In this document: positions 1-9,088 of the stretch, one piece after another | Numbering within the stretch: position 1 is the stretch's first letter | How the letters are laid out: every line of letters starts with the position of its first letter | Assembly: GCF_028737205.1 (NCBI RefSeq) | Contig: NZ_JAQZAL010000001.1 | Location: 434,001 to 498,000, forward strand | DNA from: Actinomycetospora lutea | GTDB taxonomy: Bacteria > Actinomycetota > Actinomycetes > Mycobacteriales > Pseudonocardiaceae | Reading direction: 5' to 3' | Length of the DNA: 64,000 nucleotides | Program-made: the position numbers and the translations under genes | The notes under the pieces: model-generated | The model's database searches: none | Told to the model about the DNA's origin: nothing | Seen by the model: only the letters and a program-made list of their open reading frames with translations

Positions 1-1
1 G

Positions 2-1033
2 CGCTGCGCTCCCGGCACGTCGATCGCCTACACGGGCACCATCGCCGGGCAGAACGCGGCGCTCGGCATCGCGATCGTCAACGCGGTGCAGCTGGCGGTC
101 GACCAGCACAACGCGGCCAACCCGAACTGCCAGGTCACCCTGGTGCGCGCGGACACCGGCGGCACGCCGGACACCGCCGTCGGTCCGGTCACCGCCGTGA
201 TCAACAACCCGCAGGTCCTCGGCATCGTGGGCCTGCCGTTCTCCGGCGAGTCGCGGGCGGTCGGCCCGGCCCTCAACGCCGCCGGCCTCGTGAACATCAC
301 CCCGTCGGCCACCAACCCGGCGCTGAGCACGAACGGCTGGACGAACTTCTTCCGGGGCCTCGGCAACGACGCGGTCCAGGGTCCGGCGATCGCCCGCTAC
401 ATCCAGCAGCGGCTGAACGCCCAGAACGTCTGCGTCATCAAGGACGACTCCGACTACGGCATCGGGCTCGCCCAGCAGGTGACGCAGGCGCTCGGCCCGG
501 CCGCCACCTGCCAGGCGGACGTCCGCACCAACCAGCGCGAGTTCTCCGCGGTGATCGGCCAGGTCCAGCAGGCCAACCCGCAGGCGATCTTCTACTCGGG
601 CTACTACCAGGAGGCCTCGCCGCTGGTCCAGCAGCTGCGGGACGCCGGTGTGCAGACCCCGTTCATCGGTCCCGACGGCGTGAAGGACGAGCAGTTCGTC
701 GTCAACGCGGCCGGTGCCGCCGACGGTGCCCTGCTGTCCTGCCCGTGCGTGCCGCAGGAAGGCTTCACCGACTTCACCAACGCCTACCGGCAGGCCTTCG
801 GCGTCCCGCCGCAGACCTACTCGGCCGAGGGCTACGACGCCACGACGATCCTGCTCCAGGGGATCGACCGGGGTGCGGCCGACCGGGCGGCGCTGCTGAA
901 CTTCGTGCGCAGCTACAACGGCCAGGGCCTCACCAAGCGGTTCCAGTGGAGCCCGACCGGTGAGCTCACCCAGACCCCGGTCTACATGTACCGGGTGCAG
1001 GGCAACCAGATCGTCACCGACAGCCAGATCTGA
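2..1033 (+). CDS. Branched-chain amino-acid-type ABC transporter substrate-binding protein (5' end missing)
   Basis: The reading frame enters from the left edge, so the signal peptide and lipobox are not in view. The visible 343 residues are a periplasmic-binding-protein type 1 (LivK/ANL receptor) fold: an early GTIAGQNA stretch, the ligand-lobe segment GIVGLPFSGE, then IKDDSDYGIGLA, which matches the conserved inter-lobe segment of this family, and a C-terminal YDATTILLQGI helix. Several Cys residues (CQV, CVI, CQA, CPC) suggest disulphides in an exported protein. It would capture the ligand outside the membrane and deliver it to the LivHM channel encoded next. The ligand cannot be read from sequence; branched-chain amino acids are the family default, and amides or urea are alternatives. 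Confidence 0.9.
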   Translation, partial: RCAPGTSIAYTGTIAGQNAALGIAIVNAVQLAVDQHNAANPNCQVTLVRADTGGTPDTAVGPVTAVINNPQVLGIVGLPFSGESRAVGPALNAAGLVNITPSATNPALSTNGWTNFFRGLGNDAVQGPAIARYIQQRLNAQNVCVIKDDSDYGIGLAQQVTQALGPAATCQADVRTNQREFSAVIGQVQQANPQAIFYSGYYQEASPLVQQLRDAGVQTPFIGPDGVKDEQFVVNAAGAADGALLSCPCVPQEGFTDFTNAYRQAFGVPPQTYSAEGYDATTILLQGIDRGAADRAALLNFVRSYNGQGLTKRFQWSPTGELTQTPVYMYRVQGNQIVTDSQI

Positions 1034-1038
1034 TCCCA

Positions 1039-1089
1039 CCCGCCGGCCGCGTCCGCTCCGCATCGTCGCGGAGGGGCGCGGCCGGCGGG
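1039..1089 (+). terminator. Long hairpin between binding-protein gene and livH
   Basis: A perfect 13-bp stem pairs 1039-1051 (CCCGCCGGCCGCG) with 1077-1089. Inside it a second 6-bp stem pairs CTCCGC (1056-1061) with GCGGAG (1068-1073) around a 6-nt loop. It begins 5 nt after the stop codon. There is no T-tract, as is usual in very high-GC actinobacteria. A hairpin here would act as a partial terminator or mRNA 3'-end stabiliser, giving more binding protein than permease; this role is inferred. Confidence 0.7.
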
Positions 1090-1222
1090 CGTCGGTGCCC
1101 CCGGCGCCACCGCCTGGCACCATCCCGCGTCACCACCCGAAACGCCCCTGCGCCCCTGCGGCGCCCGACGCCCCGGGGAGCGCGTCATCTCCTCCTTCGC
1201 GGTACTCGCACACGCGGCACCG

Positions 1223-2209
1223 TTGGCCGCGAGCACCGAGCCCTGGATCAACTTCGACGTCGGTCTGCTGATCGACCGGTTCTGGGCCAACACGGTCAAC
1301 GGCCTGGCCTACGGCAGCATCTACGCGCTGGTCGCGCTGGGGTACACGCTGGTCTACGGCGTGCTCCAGCTGATCAACTTCGCGCACTCCGAGATCTTCA
1401 TCCTCGGGGTCTTCGGGGTGTACCTGACGTTCCTGGCGCTCGGCTTCGAGCCCGGCGCGATCCCCGACCTGCCGCTCGGGTTCATCATCGTCGACCTCGT
1501 CCTCGCCGGGCTGGTCGGCATGGCGGTCTCGGGGTTCGCCGCGGTCCTGCTGGAACGCACGGCCTACCGGCCACTGCGGCGGCGCAACGCGCCGCGCCTC
1601 GCGTTCCTGATCACCGCCATCGGCGCGTCGTTCGTCCTCCAGCAGGTCATCCGAATCTGGCGGGGCTCGAACCCCGAGGGCACGATCCGGCTGCTCCCGC
1701 CGTCCCCGGTGTTCACGATCTTCGGCGCGCCGGTGACGAACCTGCAGATCATCATCTTCCTGGCCTCGCTCGCGATGTTCTTCGTCGCGGACACCTTCGT
1801 GAACCGCAGCCGCCTCGGGCGCGGCATCCGCGCGGTGGCGCAGGACCCGAACACCGCGACGCTCATGGGTGTCAACCGTGAGCGGGTCATCACGATCACG
1901 TTCCTGGTCGGCGGCGTGCTCGCCGGTGTCGCCGGGCTCTTCTACCTGATGACCATCCCGCAGGGCGCGGTCTACAACGGCGGCTTCCTGCTGGGCATCA
2001 AGGCGTTCACCGCCGCGGTCCTCGGCGGGATCGGCAACCTGCGCGGCGCGCTGCTCGGCGGCCTGATCCTGGGCGTGGCCGAGAACTACGGACAGAGCCT
2101 GTTCGGCGGCGACTGGCGCGACATCGTGGCCTTCGTGCTGCTGGTCGTCGTGCTGATGTTCCGGCCGACCGGCATCCTCGGGGAGTCGTTGGCGAGGTCG
2201 CGGGCATGA
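1223..2209 (+). CDS. livH: LivH-type ABC transporter permease
   Basis: This is an integral membrane permease of the LivH family, about 8-9 hydrophobic segments in 328 residues. Family signatures are visible: NGLAYGSIYALVALGYTLVYG near the N-terminus, LINFAHSEIFILG, and the C-terminal KAFTAAVLGGIGNLRGALLGG loop that contacts the ATPases. It forms the channel with LivM, whose gene overlaps its stop by ATGA. The start is uncertain. The frame has no ATG or GTG near the N-terminus; the TTG at 1223 has no Shine-Dalgarno, whereas a GGGGAG at 1175-1180 sits just before in-frame GTC/ATC codons at 1184-1189 that would add about a dozen residues. Confidence 0.92.
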   Translation: MAASTEPWINFDVGLLIDRFWANTVNGLAYGSIYALVALGYTLVYGVLQLINFAHSEIFILGVFGVYLTFLALGFEPGAIPDLPLGFIIVDLVLAGLVGMAVSGFAAVLLERTAYRPLRRRNAPRLAFLITAIGASFVLQQVIRIWRGSNPEGTIRLLPPSPVFTIFGAPVTNLQIIIFLASLAMFFVADTFVNRSRLGRGIRAVAQDPNTATLMGVNRERVITITFLVGGVLAGVAGLFYLMTIPQGAVYNGGFLLGIKAFTAAVLGGIGNLRGALLGGLILGVAENYGQSLFGGDWRDIVAFVLLVVVLMFRPTGILGESLARSRA

Positions 2210-3381
2210 CGATGCGAGAGCGGATGGCGCAGGTCTCGACGTTCTGGAACGCCCGCAGCCGGTTCCAGCAATGGGGTCTGCTGATCCCGGTCGTGGTGTT
2301 CCTGCTCTGGCTGCCGGTGCTCAACCCGCCGATCATCACCACCGAGCCGGCGACCGACTTCCCGATCGCCCTGTTCAACGCGGCCGTGCTCGCGCTGATC
2401 GCCATCGGGCTCAACGTGGTGATCGGGCAGGCCGGCCTGCTCGACCTCGGGTACGTCGGCTTCTTCGCGATCGGCGCCTACACCACCGCGCTGCTCTCGA
2501 GCCCGGACTCGCTGCTGGGGGTGCGCTACCCGTGGCTGGTGATCGTCCCGATCGCCATGCTGGTCACGATGATCTCCGGGGTCATCCTGGGGACGCCGAC
2601 GCTGCGGCTGCGCGGCGACTACCTCGCGATCGTGACGCTGGGCTTCGGCGAGATCGTCCGCCTGCTCGCCGACAACATCGACCCGCTGCGCGGCAACCGG
2701 GGCTTCCAGAACATCGCGCGCCCGGAGGCCAGCTACCCCGACGGCTCGCCGGTGTTCACGCAGACCGACGTGCTCGGGTTCTACTGGTTGGCGGTCTGCC
2801 TGATCGTCATCGTGCTCATGCTGATGGGGAACCTGGAACGCTCCCGGGTCGGCCGCGCCTGGATCGCGGTGCGCGAGGACGAGGACGCCGCCGAGCTCAC
2901 CGGCGTCCCGACCTACCGCTTCAAGATCTGGGCGTTCGCCATCGGCGCCGCGGTCGGCGGGCTCTCGGGCTCGCTGTTCGCCGCGCAGGTCGGCTACGTC
3001 AACAACCAGCGTTTCGACGTCGCGACCTCGATCCTCTACCTCGCCGCGGTCGTGCTGGGCGGTGCGGGGAACAAGGTCGGCGTCATCGTCGGCGCGTTCC
3101 TGGTGTCCTACATCCCGGACCGGTTCCAGTTCGAACCGCAGTACCGTTTCCTGGTCTTCGGTGTCGCCCTCATGGTCCTCATGGCGTTCCGGCCCCAGGG
3201 CCTGCTCGGGATGCGCCAGCACCTGCTGGCGTACGGGCGCGAGGCGTACCAGAAGCTGTTCGGGGTGCGCACCGGCGTCGCCCCGAGCGGGATGACACCG
3301 TCGACGAGGGCGGAGGGCGACCTGCCCGAGACGACACCCGACGACCACGCCGGGACCTCGCCACGAGGAGGTGGTGAGTGA
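2206..3381 (+). CDS. livM: LivM-type ABC transporter permease
   Basis: Second channel subunit, 391 residues with about 9-10 membrane segments. Typical LivM sequences are present: [42 protein letters not shown] and the late [19 protein letters not shown] coupling segment. The start ATG overlaps the livH stop (ATGA, 2206-2209), implying translational coupling. A roughly 50-residue hydrophilic tail after the last membrane segment ([16 protein letters not shown] onwards) is longer than in many homologues. With LivH it should import the ligand bound by the upstream receptor. Confidence 0.94.
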   Translation: MTMRERMAQVSTFWNARSRFQQWGLLIPVVVFLLWLPVLNPPIITTEPATDFPIALFNAAVLALIAIGLNVVIGQAGLLDLGYVGFFAIGAYTTALLSSPDSLLGVRYPWLVIVPIAMLVTMISGVILGTPTLRLRGDYLAIVTLGFGEIVRLLADNIDPLRGNRGFQNIARPEASYPDGSPVFTQTDVLGFYWLAVCLIVIVLMLMGNLERSRVGRAWIAVREDEDAAELTGVPTYRFKIWAFAIGAAVGGLSGSLFAAQVGYVNNQRFDVATSILYLAAVVLGGAGNKVGVIVGAFLVSYIPDRFQFEPQYRFLVFGVALMVLMAFRPQGLLGMRQHLLAYGREAYQKLFGVRTGVAPSGMTPSTRAEGDLPETTPDDHAGTSPRGGGE

Positions 3382-4367
3382 TGCCGGGAGACGACGCCGA
3401 GCGGAGCTCGACCCGACAGATCGGCGAACCCACGCGGGCGGGTCTGCTCACCGACCTCGAGCACATGGACGCCGCGTCGCGTGCCGAGCACGACGCCGAG
3501 GTGTCGGGCGCCGTCGCGCCGGGCCGCGAGATCGGCGTCGCCATGGGGGAGACCCTGCTGGCGGTGGACGGGCTGACGGTCCGATTCGGCGGCCTGACCG
3601 CGCTCGACGACGTGTCCTTCGACGTGCGGCGCGGCGAGATCCTGGGCCTGATCGGGCCCAACGGTGCCGGCAAGACCACCTGCTTCAACATCATGACCGG
3701 GGTCTACCGGCCGTCCGCGGGCGACATCCGCCTCGAGGGCGACTCGCTCGCGACGATGAAGCGCTACCGGATCATCCAGACCGGCATCGCGCGGACGTTC
3801 CAGAACATCCGGCTCTTCGGGGCGATGACCGCGCTGGAGAACGTCGTGGTCGGCACCGACGCGCGGCACCGGACGTCGATCCCCGGCGCGCTGCTGCGCC
3901 TTCCGCGCCACCGCCGCGAGGAGCGCGAGGGTGTCGAGAAGGCGATGGCGCTGCTGGAGTTCGTCGGGATCGCGCACCGCGCGGCGGACAAGGCCACGGC
4001 GCTGCCCTACGGCGACCAGCGGCGCCTCGAGATCGCGCGCGCCCTGGCCACCGAGCCGAAGGTGCTCTGCCTCGATGAGCCGGCGGCCGGCTTCTCGGCG
4101 ACCGAGAAGGACGCGCTCTCCGAACTGATCCTCAAGATCCGCGACGACGGGTACACCGTGGTCATCGTCGAGCACGACATGCGAGTCGTCCTGGGCGTCA
4201 CCGACCGGCTGGTGGTGCTCGACTTCGGCCGCAAGATCGCCGACGGGCTCCCCGACGACGTGCGCCGGGACCCCGCGGTGATCTCGGCCTACCTGGGCGG
4301 CGCCGTCGACGCGGACGGCACCCCGAGCACCGGCGCCACCACGAGCACGGGGGAGGAGTCGTCGTGA
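3378..4367 (+). CDS. livG: LivG-type ABC transporter ATP-binding protein
   Basis: ATPase subunit with Walker [10 protein letters not shown] (about residues 92-100), an A-loop region [14 protein letters not shown], Walker [11 protein letters not shown] and the switch His in IVEHDM. The LivG-specific [14 protein letters not shown] follows Walker A as expected. Its signature loop reads [11 protein letters not shown], the usual relaxed LivG form of LSGGQ. The frame opens with GTG-ATG (3378/3381) behind GAGGAGG; an internal ATG at 3543 ([11 protein letters not shown]) matches the usual family start, so the first 55 residues may be an extension or untranslated. It works with LivF on the cytoplasmic face. 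Confidence 0.92.
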   Translation: MMPGDDAERSSTRQIGEPTRAGLLTDLEHMDAASRAEHDAEVSGAVAPGREIGVAMGETLLAVDGLTVRFGGLTALDDVSFDVRRGEILGLIGPNGAGKTTCFNIMTGVYRPSAGDIRLEGDSLATMKRYRIIQTGIARTFQNIRLFGAMTALENVVVGTDARHRTSIPGALLRLPRHRREEREGVEKAMALLEFVGIAHRAADKATALPYGDQRRLEIARALATEPKVLCLDEPAAGFSATEKDALSELILKIRDDGYTVVIVEHDMRVVLGVTDRLVVLDFGRKIADGLPDDVRRDPAVISAYLGGAVDADGTPSTGATTSTGEESS

Positions 4368-5083
4368 GCCTGCTCGAGCTCGACGACGTCAACGTCGCCT
4401 ACGGACGCATCCAGGCACTGCGCGGGATCACCCTGCGCGTCGAGGAGGGCCAGATCGTCGCCCTCATCGGCGCCAACGGGGCCGGCAAGACCACGACGAT
4501 GAAGGCGATCTCGGGGATCCTGGGGCTGCAGTCGGGCACCATGCGCTTCGACGGCGAGGACCTCACGAAGGTCCGTGCCGACCTGCGCGTGGTCCGCGGC
4601 ATCTGCCAGGTGCCCGAGGGCCGCGGGATCTTCCCGGGCATGACGGTGGCCGAGAACGTCGACATGGGCGCCTTCGTGCGCAAGGACCGCCGCAGCCCGG
4701 AGTTCGCGGCCGACCTCGAGCGCGTGTACGAGCTCTTCCCCCGCCTCGCGGAGCGCCGCTCCCAGACCGGCGGCACGCTCTCCGGCGGCGAGCAGCAGAT
4801 GCTCGCCATCGGCCGCGCGCTCATGTCCCGCCCCCGGCTCCTGCTGCTCGACGAGCCGTCGATGGGCCTCGCCCCGCAGTTCATCGCCCAGATCTTCCGG
4901 GTGATCGAGGAGATCAACGCGGAGGGCACGACGGTGCTGCTCGTGGAGCAGAACGCCACCCAGGCCCTGGGCCTCGCGGACGAGGCCTACGTCCTCGAGA
5001 CCGGCGAGGTCACCCGCTCCGGCACCGGCGCCGAGCTCCTCGCGGACCCGACCATCCAGGACGCGTACCTCGGCGTGAGCTGA
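4364..5083 (+). CDS. livF: LivF-type ABC transporter ATP-binding protein
   Basis: Second ATPase, 239 residues, the normal LivF length. Walker A is GANGAGKTT (about residues 36-44); ICQVPEGRGIFPGMTVAENV is the LivF-specific segment; the signature is TLSGGEQQML, Walker B LLLLDEPSMG, and the switch His is replaced by Gln in LLVEQNA as usual for LivF. Its GTG start overlaps the livG stop (GTGA, 4364-4367). It closes the importer operon; a hairpin follows directly. Confidence 0.95.
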   Translation: MSLLELDDVNVAYGRIQALRGITLRVEEGQIVALIGANGAGKTTTMKAISGILGLQSGTMRFDGEDLTKVRADLRVVRGICQVPEGRGIFPGMTVAENVDMGAFVRKDRRSPEFAADLERVYELFPRLAERRSQTGGTLSGGEQQMLAIGRALMSRPRLLLLDEPSMGLAPQFIAQIFRVIEEINAEGTTVLLVEQNATQALGLADEAYVLETGEVTRSGTGAELLADPTIQDAYLGVS

Positions 5084-5090
5084 GGCGCCC

Positions 5091-5127
5091 GGGGGTGCAG
5101 GGTCCCCCTCGCTGCCAGGGGCACCCC
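5091..5127. terminator. Terminator hairpin between convergent livF and thioesterase genes
   Basis: GGGGTGC (5092-5098) pairs with GCACCCC (5121-5127), and a nested CCCCT/AGGGG stem (5105-5109 with 5117-5121) is an alternative fold. The hairpin lies between two convergent genes that are 52 nt apart and could serve both strands. Confidence 0.6.
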
Positions 5128-5135
5128 GCGCGCGA

Positions 5136-5579
5136 TCAGCTCGCCGACCCCGGCGGGCGGTCGCGGTAGACGCAGGTGAGCTTGGCGGTGCAGACGCGCC
5201 GGTCGTCGTCGTCGGTGATCACGATCTCGAACGTGCCGATCGTGCGGCCGACCGACAGGGGCGTGCAGACGCCGGTGACCCTCCCGCCCAGCGCGGAGCG
5301 GTGGTGGGTGCAGCTCAGCTCGAGGCCGACGGGCAGGCGCTCGGGCCACCCGTGCATCGCCGCGGCCGTCGAGCCGAGGGTCTCGGCGAGGACGCCGTTG
5401 GCGCCGCCGTGCAGCAGGCCGAACGGCTGCCGGTTGCCGGCGACGGGCATGGTGCCGACGACGCGGTCGCGCTCCCACTGCGTGATCTCGATGCCCATCC
5501 GCGCGGCGAGCTGCTCGTCGGGGTACTGCACCTCGATCTCGGGCACCGCCGCGGACTCGGGAGCCGGGGAGCTGGTCAT
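5136..5579 (-). CDS. PaaI-like hotdog-fold thioesterase
   Basis: A 147-residue protein of the PaaI/YigI hotdog thioesterase family, which hydrolyses acyl- or aryl-acyl-CoA. Family marks are FGLLHGGANGVLAETLGS (the HGG with a nearby acidic residue is the catalytic loop) and VGLELSCTHHRSALGGRVTG, where VGxELNxxHxR is more usual. The ATG at 5579 is the only start giving the normal length. It is divergent from polA with about 80 nt between them. The substrate is unknown. A huge open frame runs through this gene from the right on the same strand but is not coding beyond 5579. Confidence 0.85.
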   Translation of the reverse strand: MTSSPAPESAAVPEIEVQYPDEQLAARMGIEITQWERDRVVGTMPVAGNRQPFGLLHGGANGVLAETLGSTAAAMHGWPERLPVGLELSCTHHRSALGGRVTGVCTPLSVGRTIGTFEIVITDDDDRRVCTAKLTCVYRDRPPGSAS

Positions 5580-5647
5580 TCCCGCAGGGTAGGACGGCGG
5601 CCGCACCGGGGCCGCCCGGGCCGCCCGGGTGTGTCGGGGGTCGCGCC

Positions 5648-5653
5648 TAGACT
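5648..5653 (+). promoter_or_regulatory. -10 box TAGACT of polA, leaderless spacing
   Basis: TAGACT fits the actinobacterial TANNNT -10 and ends 7 nt before the GTG start of polA at 5661. Transcription would begin at or next to the GTG. No Shine-Dalgarno precedes the start, which supports leaderless translation. Confidence 0.55.
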
Positions 5654-5660
5654 CCTCGAC

Positions 5661-8417
5661 GTGGCTCCGACCAGCACCGCGACCAAGCCCGAGACCGTCC
5701 CGGACGCCCCGGCGGGCGGGCGGGCGCGCCTGCTGCTGCTCGACGGGCACTCGTTGGCCTACCGCGCGTTCTTCGCGCTGCCGACCGAGAACTTCAACAC
5801 CACGACCGGCCAGACCACGAACGCGGTCTACGGCTTCACGTCGATGTTGATCAACCTGCTGCGCGACGAGGAGCCGACCCACCTCGCGGTGGCGTTCGAC
5901 GTCTCGCGCCAGACCTTCCGGGCCGAGACCTACGCGGCCTACAAGGCCAACCGCAGCTCCACGCCCGACGAGTTCCGCGGCCAGATCGACCTCATCAAGG
6001 ACGTCCTGGCGACGCTCGCGATCCCCGTGCTCGCGGTCGAGGGCTACGAGGCCGACGACCTCATCGCCACGCTCACCACCCAGGCCGTGGCGCAGGGCAT
6101 GACGGTGGCGATCTGCACCGGCGACCGCGACGCGTTCCAGCTGGTCAGCGACGACGTCACCGTGCTCTACCCGCGCAAGGGCGTGTCCGACCTCGTGCGC
6201 TACACGCCCGAGCAGGTCATGGAGCGCTACACGCTGACGCCCGCCCAGTACCCCGACTTCGCGGCGCTGCGGGGCGACCCGAGCGACAACCTGCCGAGCA
6301 TCCCCGGGGTGGGGGAGAAGACGGCGCAGAAGTGGATCCGCGAGTTCGGGTCCCTCGACGCCCTGGTCGACCGGGTCGACGAGGTGCGCGGCAAGGCCGG
6401 CGACGCGCTGCGCGAGCACCTGTCGTCGGTGGTGCTCAACCGCCAGCTCACCGAGCTGGTCCGCGACGTGGAGGGCATCGGGATGGGTCCCGACGACCTC
6501 GTGGTCCGCCAGTGGGACCGCGACGCCGTGCACCAGCTGTTCGACCAGCTCGAGTTCCGGGTGCTGCGCGAGCGGCTGTTCTCCACGCTCACCGCCGCCG
6601 AGCCCGAGGCCGAGGAGGGCTTCGAGGTCCGCGGCTCGGCGCTCGAGACCGGCGCGGTGGCCGACTGGCTCACCGACCACGCCCGCGACGGCCGCCGGGT
6701 CGGGCTCGCGTTCCGGGGCCGGTGGGCGCACGGCACCGGCGATCTCGAGGGCATCGCGCTCGCGGCCGCCGACGGCGAGTCGGCCTACCTCGACGTGCAC
6801 GCCATGGACGAGGCCGACGAGAAGGCGCTCGCCACGTGGCTCGCGGACGTCGACGTCCCGAAGGCCGGCCACGAGATCAAGGGGCCGATCCACGCGGTCC
6901 GGGCGCGCGGCTGGACGCTCGACGGCGTCACCAGCGACACCGCGCTCGCGGCCTACCTCGCCCGCCCCGGCGAGCGCAGTTTCGACCTCGCCGACCTCGC
7001 GCTGCGCTACCTGCGCCGCGAGCTGCGCGTCGAGGAGTCGGGCGGCAGCGAGCAGCTCACCCTCGACGGCGGCGAGGAGGAGGCCGACACGGCGCTCGCG
7101 CAGGCCGAGATGCTGCGTGCCCGCGCGGTGATCGACCTCGCCGACAAGCTCGACGCCGACCTCGCCGAGCTCGGGGGCACCGCCCTGCTCACCGAGCTCG
7201 AGCTGCCGCTGCTCGCGGTGCTCGCCGACCTCGAGGCCGCCGGCGTCGCGGTCGACGTCAGCGCGCTGCACGACCTCGAGTCGCAGTTCGGGGCGCGCGT
7301 GCAGGCCGCGGCGCAGTCGGCGTACGACGTCATCGGCAAGGAGATCAACCTCGGTTCGCCGAAGCAGCTGCAGGTGGTGCTGTTCGACGAGCTGGAGATG
7401 CCGAAGACCAAGCGCACCAAGACCGGCTACACCACCGACGCCGACGCGCTGCAGACGCTCAACGAGTCGAACCCGCACCCCTTCCTCGAGCACCTGCTCG
7501 AGCACCGCGACGCGACGCGGCTGCGGGTCACGGTGAAGGGCCTGCTCGACGCGCTGTCCGACGACGGGCGCATCCACACCACGTTCAACCAGACCATCGC
7601 GCGCACCGGGCGGCTGAGCTCCACCGACCCCAACCTGCAGAACATCCCGGTGCGCACCGCCGAGGGCCGGCGCATCCGCGACACGTTCGTCGTCGGCTCC
7701 GACTCCGCCGACGGCGCGTTCTCCGACCTCATGACCGTCGACTACTCGCAGATCGAGATGCGCATCATGGCGCACCTCTCCCGCGACGACGCGCTGATCG
7801 AGGCGTTCCAGTCCGGCTACGACTTCCACTCGGCGACGGCCGCGCGGGTGTTCTCGGTGGCCGAGGACGAGGTCGACCCGGCGCAGCGCGCCAAGATCAA
7901 GGCGATGAACTACGGGCTGGCGTACGGCCTGTCCGCCTACGGCCTGTCCGCCCAGCTCCGGATCTCCACCGACGAGGCCAAGGAGCTGATGGAGGAGTAC
8001 TTCGCGCGCTTCGGCGGCGTGCGCGACTACCTGCACCAGGTCGTGGCGCAGGCCCGCAAGGACGGCTACACGTCGTCGATCCTCGGGCGCCGCCGCTACC
8101 TGCCCGACCTCACGAGCGACAACCGCCAGCGCCGCGAGATGGCCGAGCGGATGGCGCTCAACGCGCCGATCCAGGGCAGCGCCGCCGACATCATCAAGGT
8201 CGCGATGCTCGGGGTGCACCAGGCGCTGCGCGACGAGGGCTTCCGCTCGCGGATCCTGCTGCAGGTGCACGACGAGCTCGTGCTCGAGGTCGCCGCCGAG
8301 GAGAAGGACGCGGTCACCGAGCTGGTCCGCCGCGAGATGGGGGCGGCGTTCGAGCTCGACGTGCCGCTCGAGGTGTCGGTCGGCTTCGGGAAGTCCTGGG
8401 ACCAGGCCGCGCACTAG
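5661..8417 (+). CDS. polA: DNA polymerase I
   Basis: Full-length PolA, 918 residues. The N-terminal 5'-3' exonuclease domain starts LLLLDGHSLAYRAFFALP and continues with EADDLIATL and the helix-hairpin-helix GDPSDNLPSIPGVGEKTA. The middle 3'-5' exonuclease-like domain lacks the catalytic acidic cluster, as in other actinobacterial PolA. The polymerase domain has motif A VDYSQIEMRIMAHLS (about 692), motif B KIKAMNYGLAYGLSAYGLS (about 745) and motif C QVHDELVLEV (about 866). It repairs gaps and removes Okazaki primers. GTG 5661 gives the right N-terminus and sits 7 nt after a -10 box. Upstream in-frame sequence antisense to the thioesterase is not coding. Confidence 0.97.
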   Translation: MAPTSTATKPETVPDAPAGGRARLLLLDGHSLAYRAFFALPTENFNTTTGQTTNAVYGFTSMLINLLRDEEPTHLAVAFDVSRQTFRAETYAAYKANRSSTPDEFRGQIDLIKDVLATLAIPVLAVEGYEADDLIATLTTQAVAQGMTVAICTGDRDAFQLVSDDVTVLYPRKGVSDLVRYTPEQVMERYTLTPAQYPDFAALRGDPSDNLPSIPGVGEKTAQKWIREFGSLDALVDRVDEVRGKAGDALREHLSSVVLNRQLTELVRDVEGIGMGPDDLVVRQWDRDAVHQLFDQLEFRVLRERLFSTLTAAEPEAEEGFEVRGSALETGAVADWLTDHARDGRRVGLAFRGRWAHGTGDLEGIALAAADGESAYLDVHAMDEADEKALATWLADVDVPKAGHEIKGPIHAVRARGWTLDGVTSDTALAAYLARPGERSFDLADLALRYLRRELRVEESGGSEQLTLDGGEEEADTALAQAEMLRARAVIDLADKLDADLAELGGTALLTELELPLLAVLADLEAAGVAVDVSALHDLESQFGARVQAAAQSAYDVIGKEINLGSPKQLQVVLFDELEMPKTKRTKTGYTTDADALQTLNESNPHPFLEHLLEHRDATRLRVTVKGLLDALSDDGRIHTTFNQTIARTGRLSSTDPNLQNIPVRTAEGRRIRDTFVVGSDSADGAFSDLMTVDYSQIEMRIMAHLSRDDALIEAFQSGYDFHSATAARVFSVAEDEVDPAQRAKIKAMNYGLAYGLSAYGLSAQLRISTDEAKELMEEYFARFGGVRDYLHQVVAQARKDGYTSSILGRRRYLPDLTSDNRQRREMAERMALNAPIQGSAADIIKVAMLGVHQALRDEGFRSRILLQVHDELVLEVAAEEKDAVTELVRREMGAAFELDVPLEVSVGFGKSWDQAAH

Positions 8418-8455
8418 CGCTCGCATGCCAGGGCGGCACAGGACACCCAGCACCG

Positions 8456-8480
8456 CCAGGTGCGGGACCTCCGTCCCTGG
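8456..8480 (+). terminator. Possible polA terminator hairpin
   Basis: CCAGG (8456-8460) pairs with CCTGG (8476-8480), enclosing a GGAC/GTCC stem, about 40 nt after the polA stop codon. Weak compared with other hairpins in the window. Confidence 0.4.
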
Positions 8481-8546
8481 TGCGGCCGGCCGGCTCCCGG
8501 TCCCCTCGCGACAGGAGACCGATCCCAGCAGGCCGGAAGGACGACG

Positions 8547-9020
8547 ATGCCCCGGAACGACGATGTCACCTTCGCCCATGAGATCGGCCGTCGGCTGGCC
8601 GTCGTGCAGTACGAGGCCCGGCCCCAGGACATCGGACCGAAGGCCGTCGAAGCCTTCCGCAAGGTCGCGGTCCACCTCGCCCGGATCGAGGTCCCCATCG
8701 CCGGCCCGGCCATCTCCATCTTCGAGGCGGACGAGGACGCCTTCCACGTCATGTCCGGCTTCGTGGTCGAGCGCGAGTTCGAGCCGGGCGAGGGAGTCGA
8801 GCCGTACCGGCTCCCGGAGGTCGAGGTCGCGACCATCACGCACGTCGGCCCCTACGACGAGCTGGACAAGGCCTACGACGCGCTCGGTCAGGGGGTCGCC
8901 GCCCGCGGCCGCCACGTCGATGACACGGGCCCGATGTGGGAGGAGTACTGGAGCGACCCGGGGACGTCGCCGGCCGAGACGCGCACCGTCGTCTTCCGGC
9001 CGTTGACGTCTCCGCACTGA
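8547..9020 (+). CDS. GyrI-like / effector-binding domain protein
   Basis: A 157-residue stand-alone effector-binding domain of the AraC-C/GyrI-like kind (SOUL/GyrI superfamily). The two-repeat alpha-beta pattern is visible: PAISIFEAD ... VEREFEPGEGVEPYRLPE and VATITHVGPYDELDKAYDAL ... WEEYWSDPGTSPAETRT, where the VGPYDxLxxAYxxL and Y-xDP motifs are typical. No DNA-binding domain is attached. Such proteins bind small amphipathic molecules or inhibit enzymes. The ATG at 8547 follows GGAAGG. It stands alone between polA and a transporter on the other strand. Confidence 0.75.
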   Translation: MPRNDDVTFAHEIGRRLAVVQYEARPQDIGPKAVEAFRKVAVHLARIEVPIAGPAISIFEADEDAFHVMSGFVVEREFEPGEGVEPYRLPEVEVATITHVGPYDELDKAYDALGQGVAARGRHVDDTGPMWEEYWSDPGTSPAETRTVVFRPLTSPH

Positions 9021-9088
9021 GCGGTGCCTCCCCGCGGCCCCATCGCGTGGCGTGGCCCGGTTGCAGGCGCGAAGCCCCGAGCGCACGA

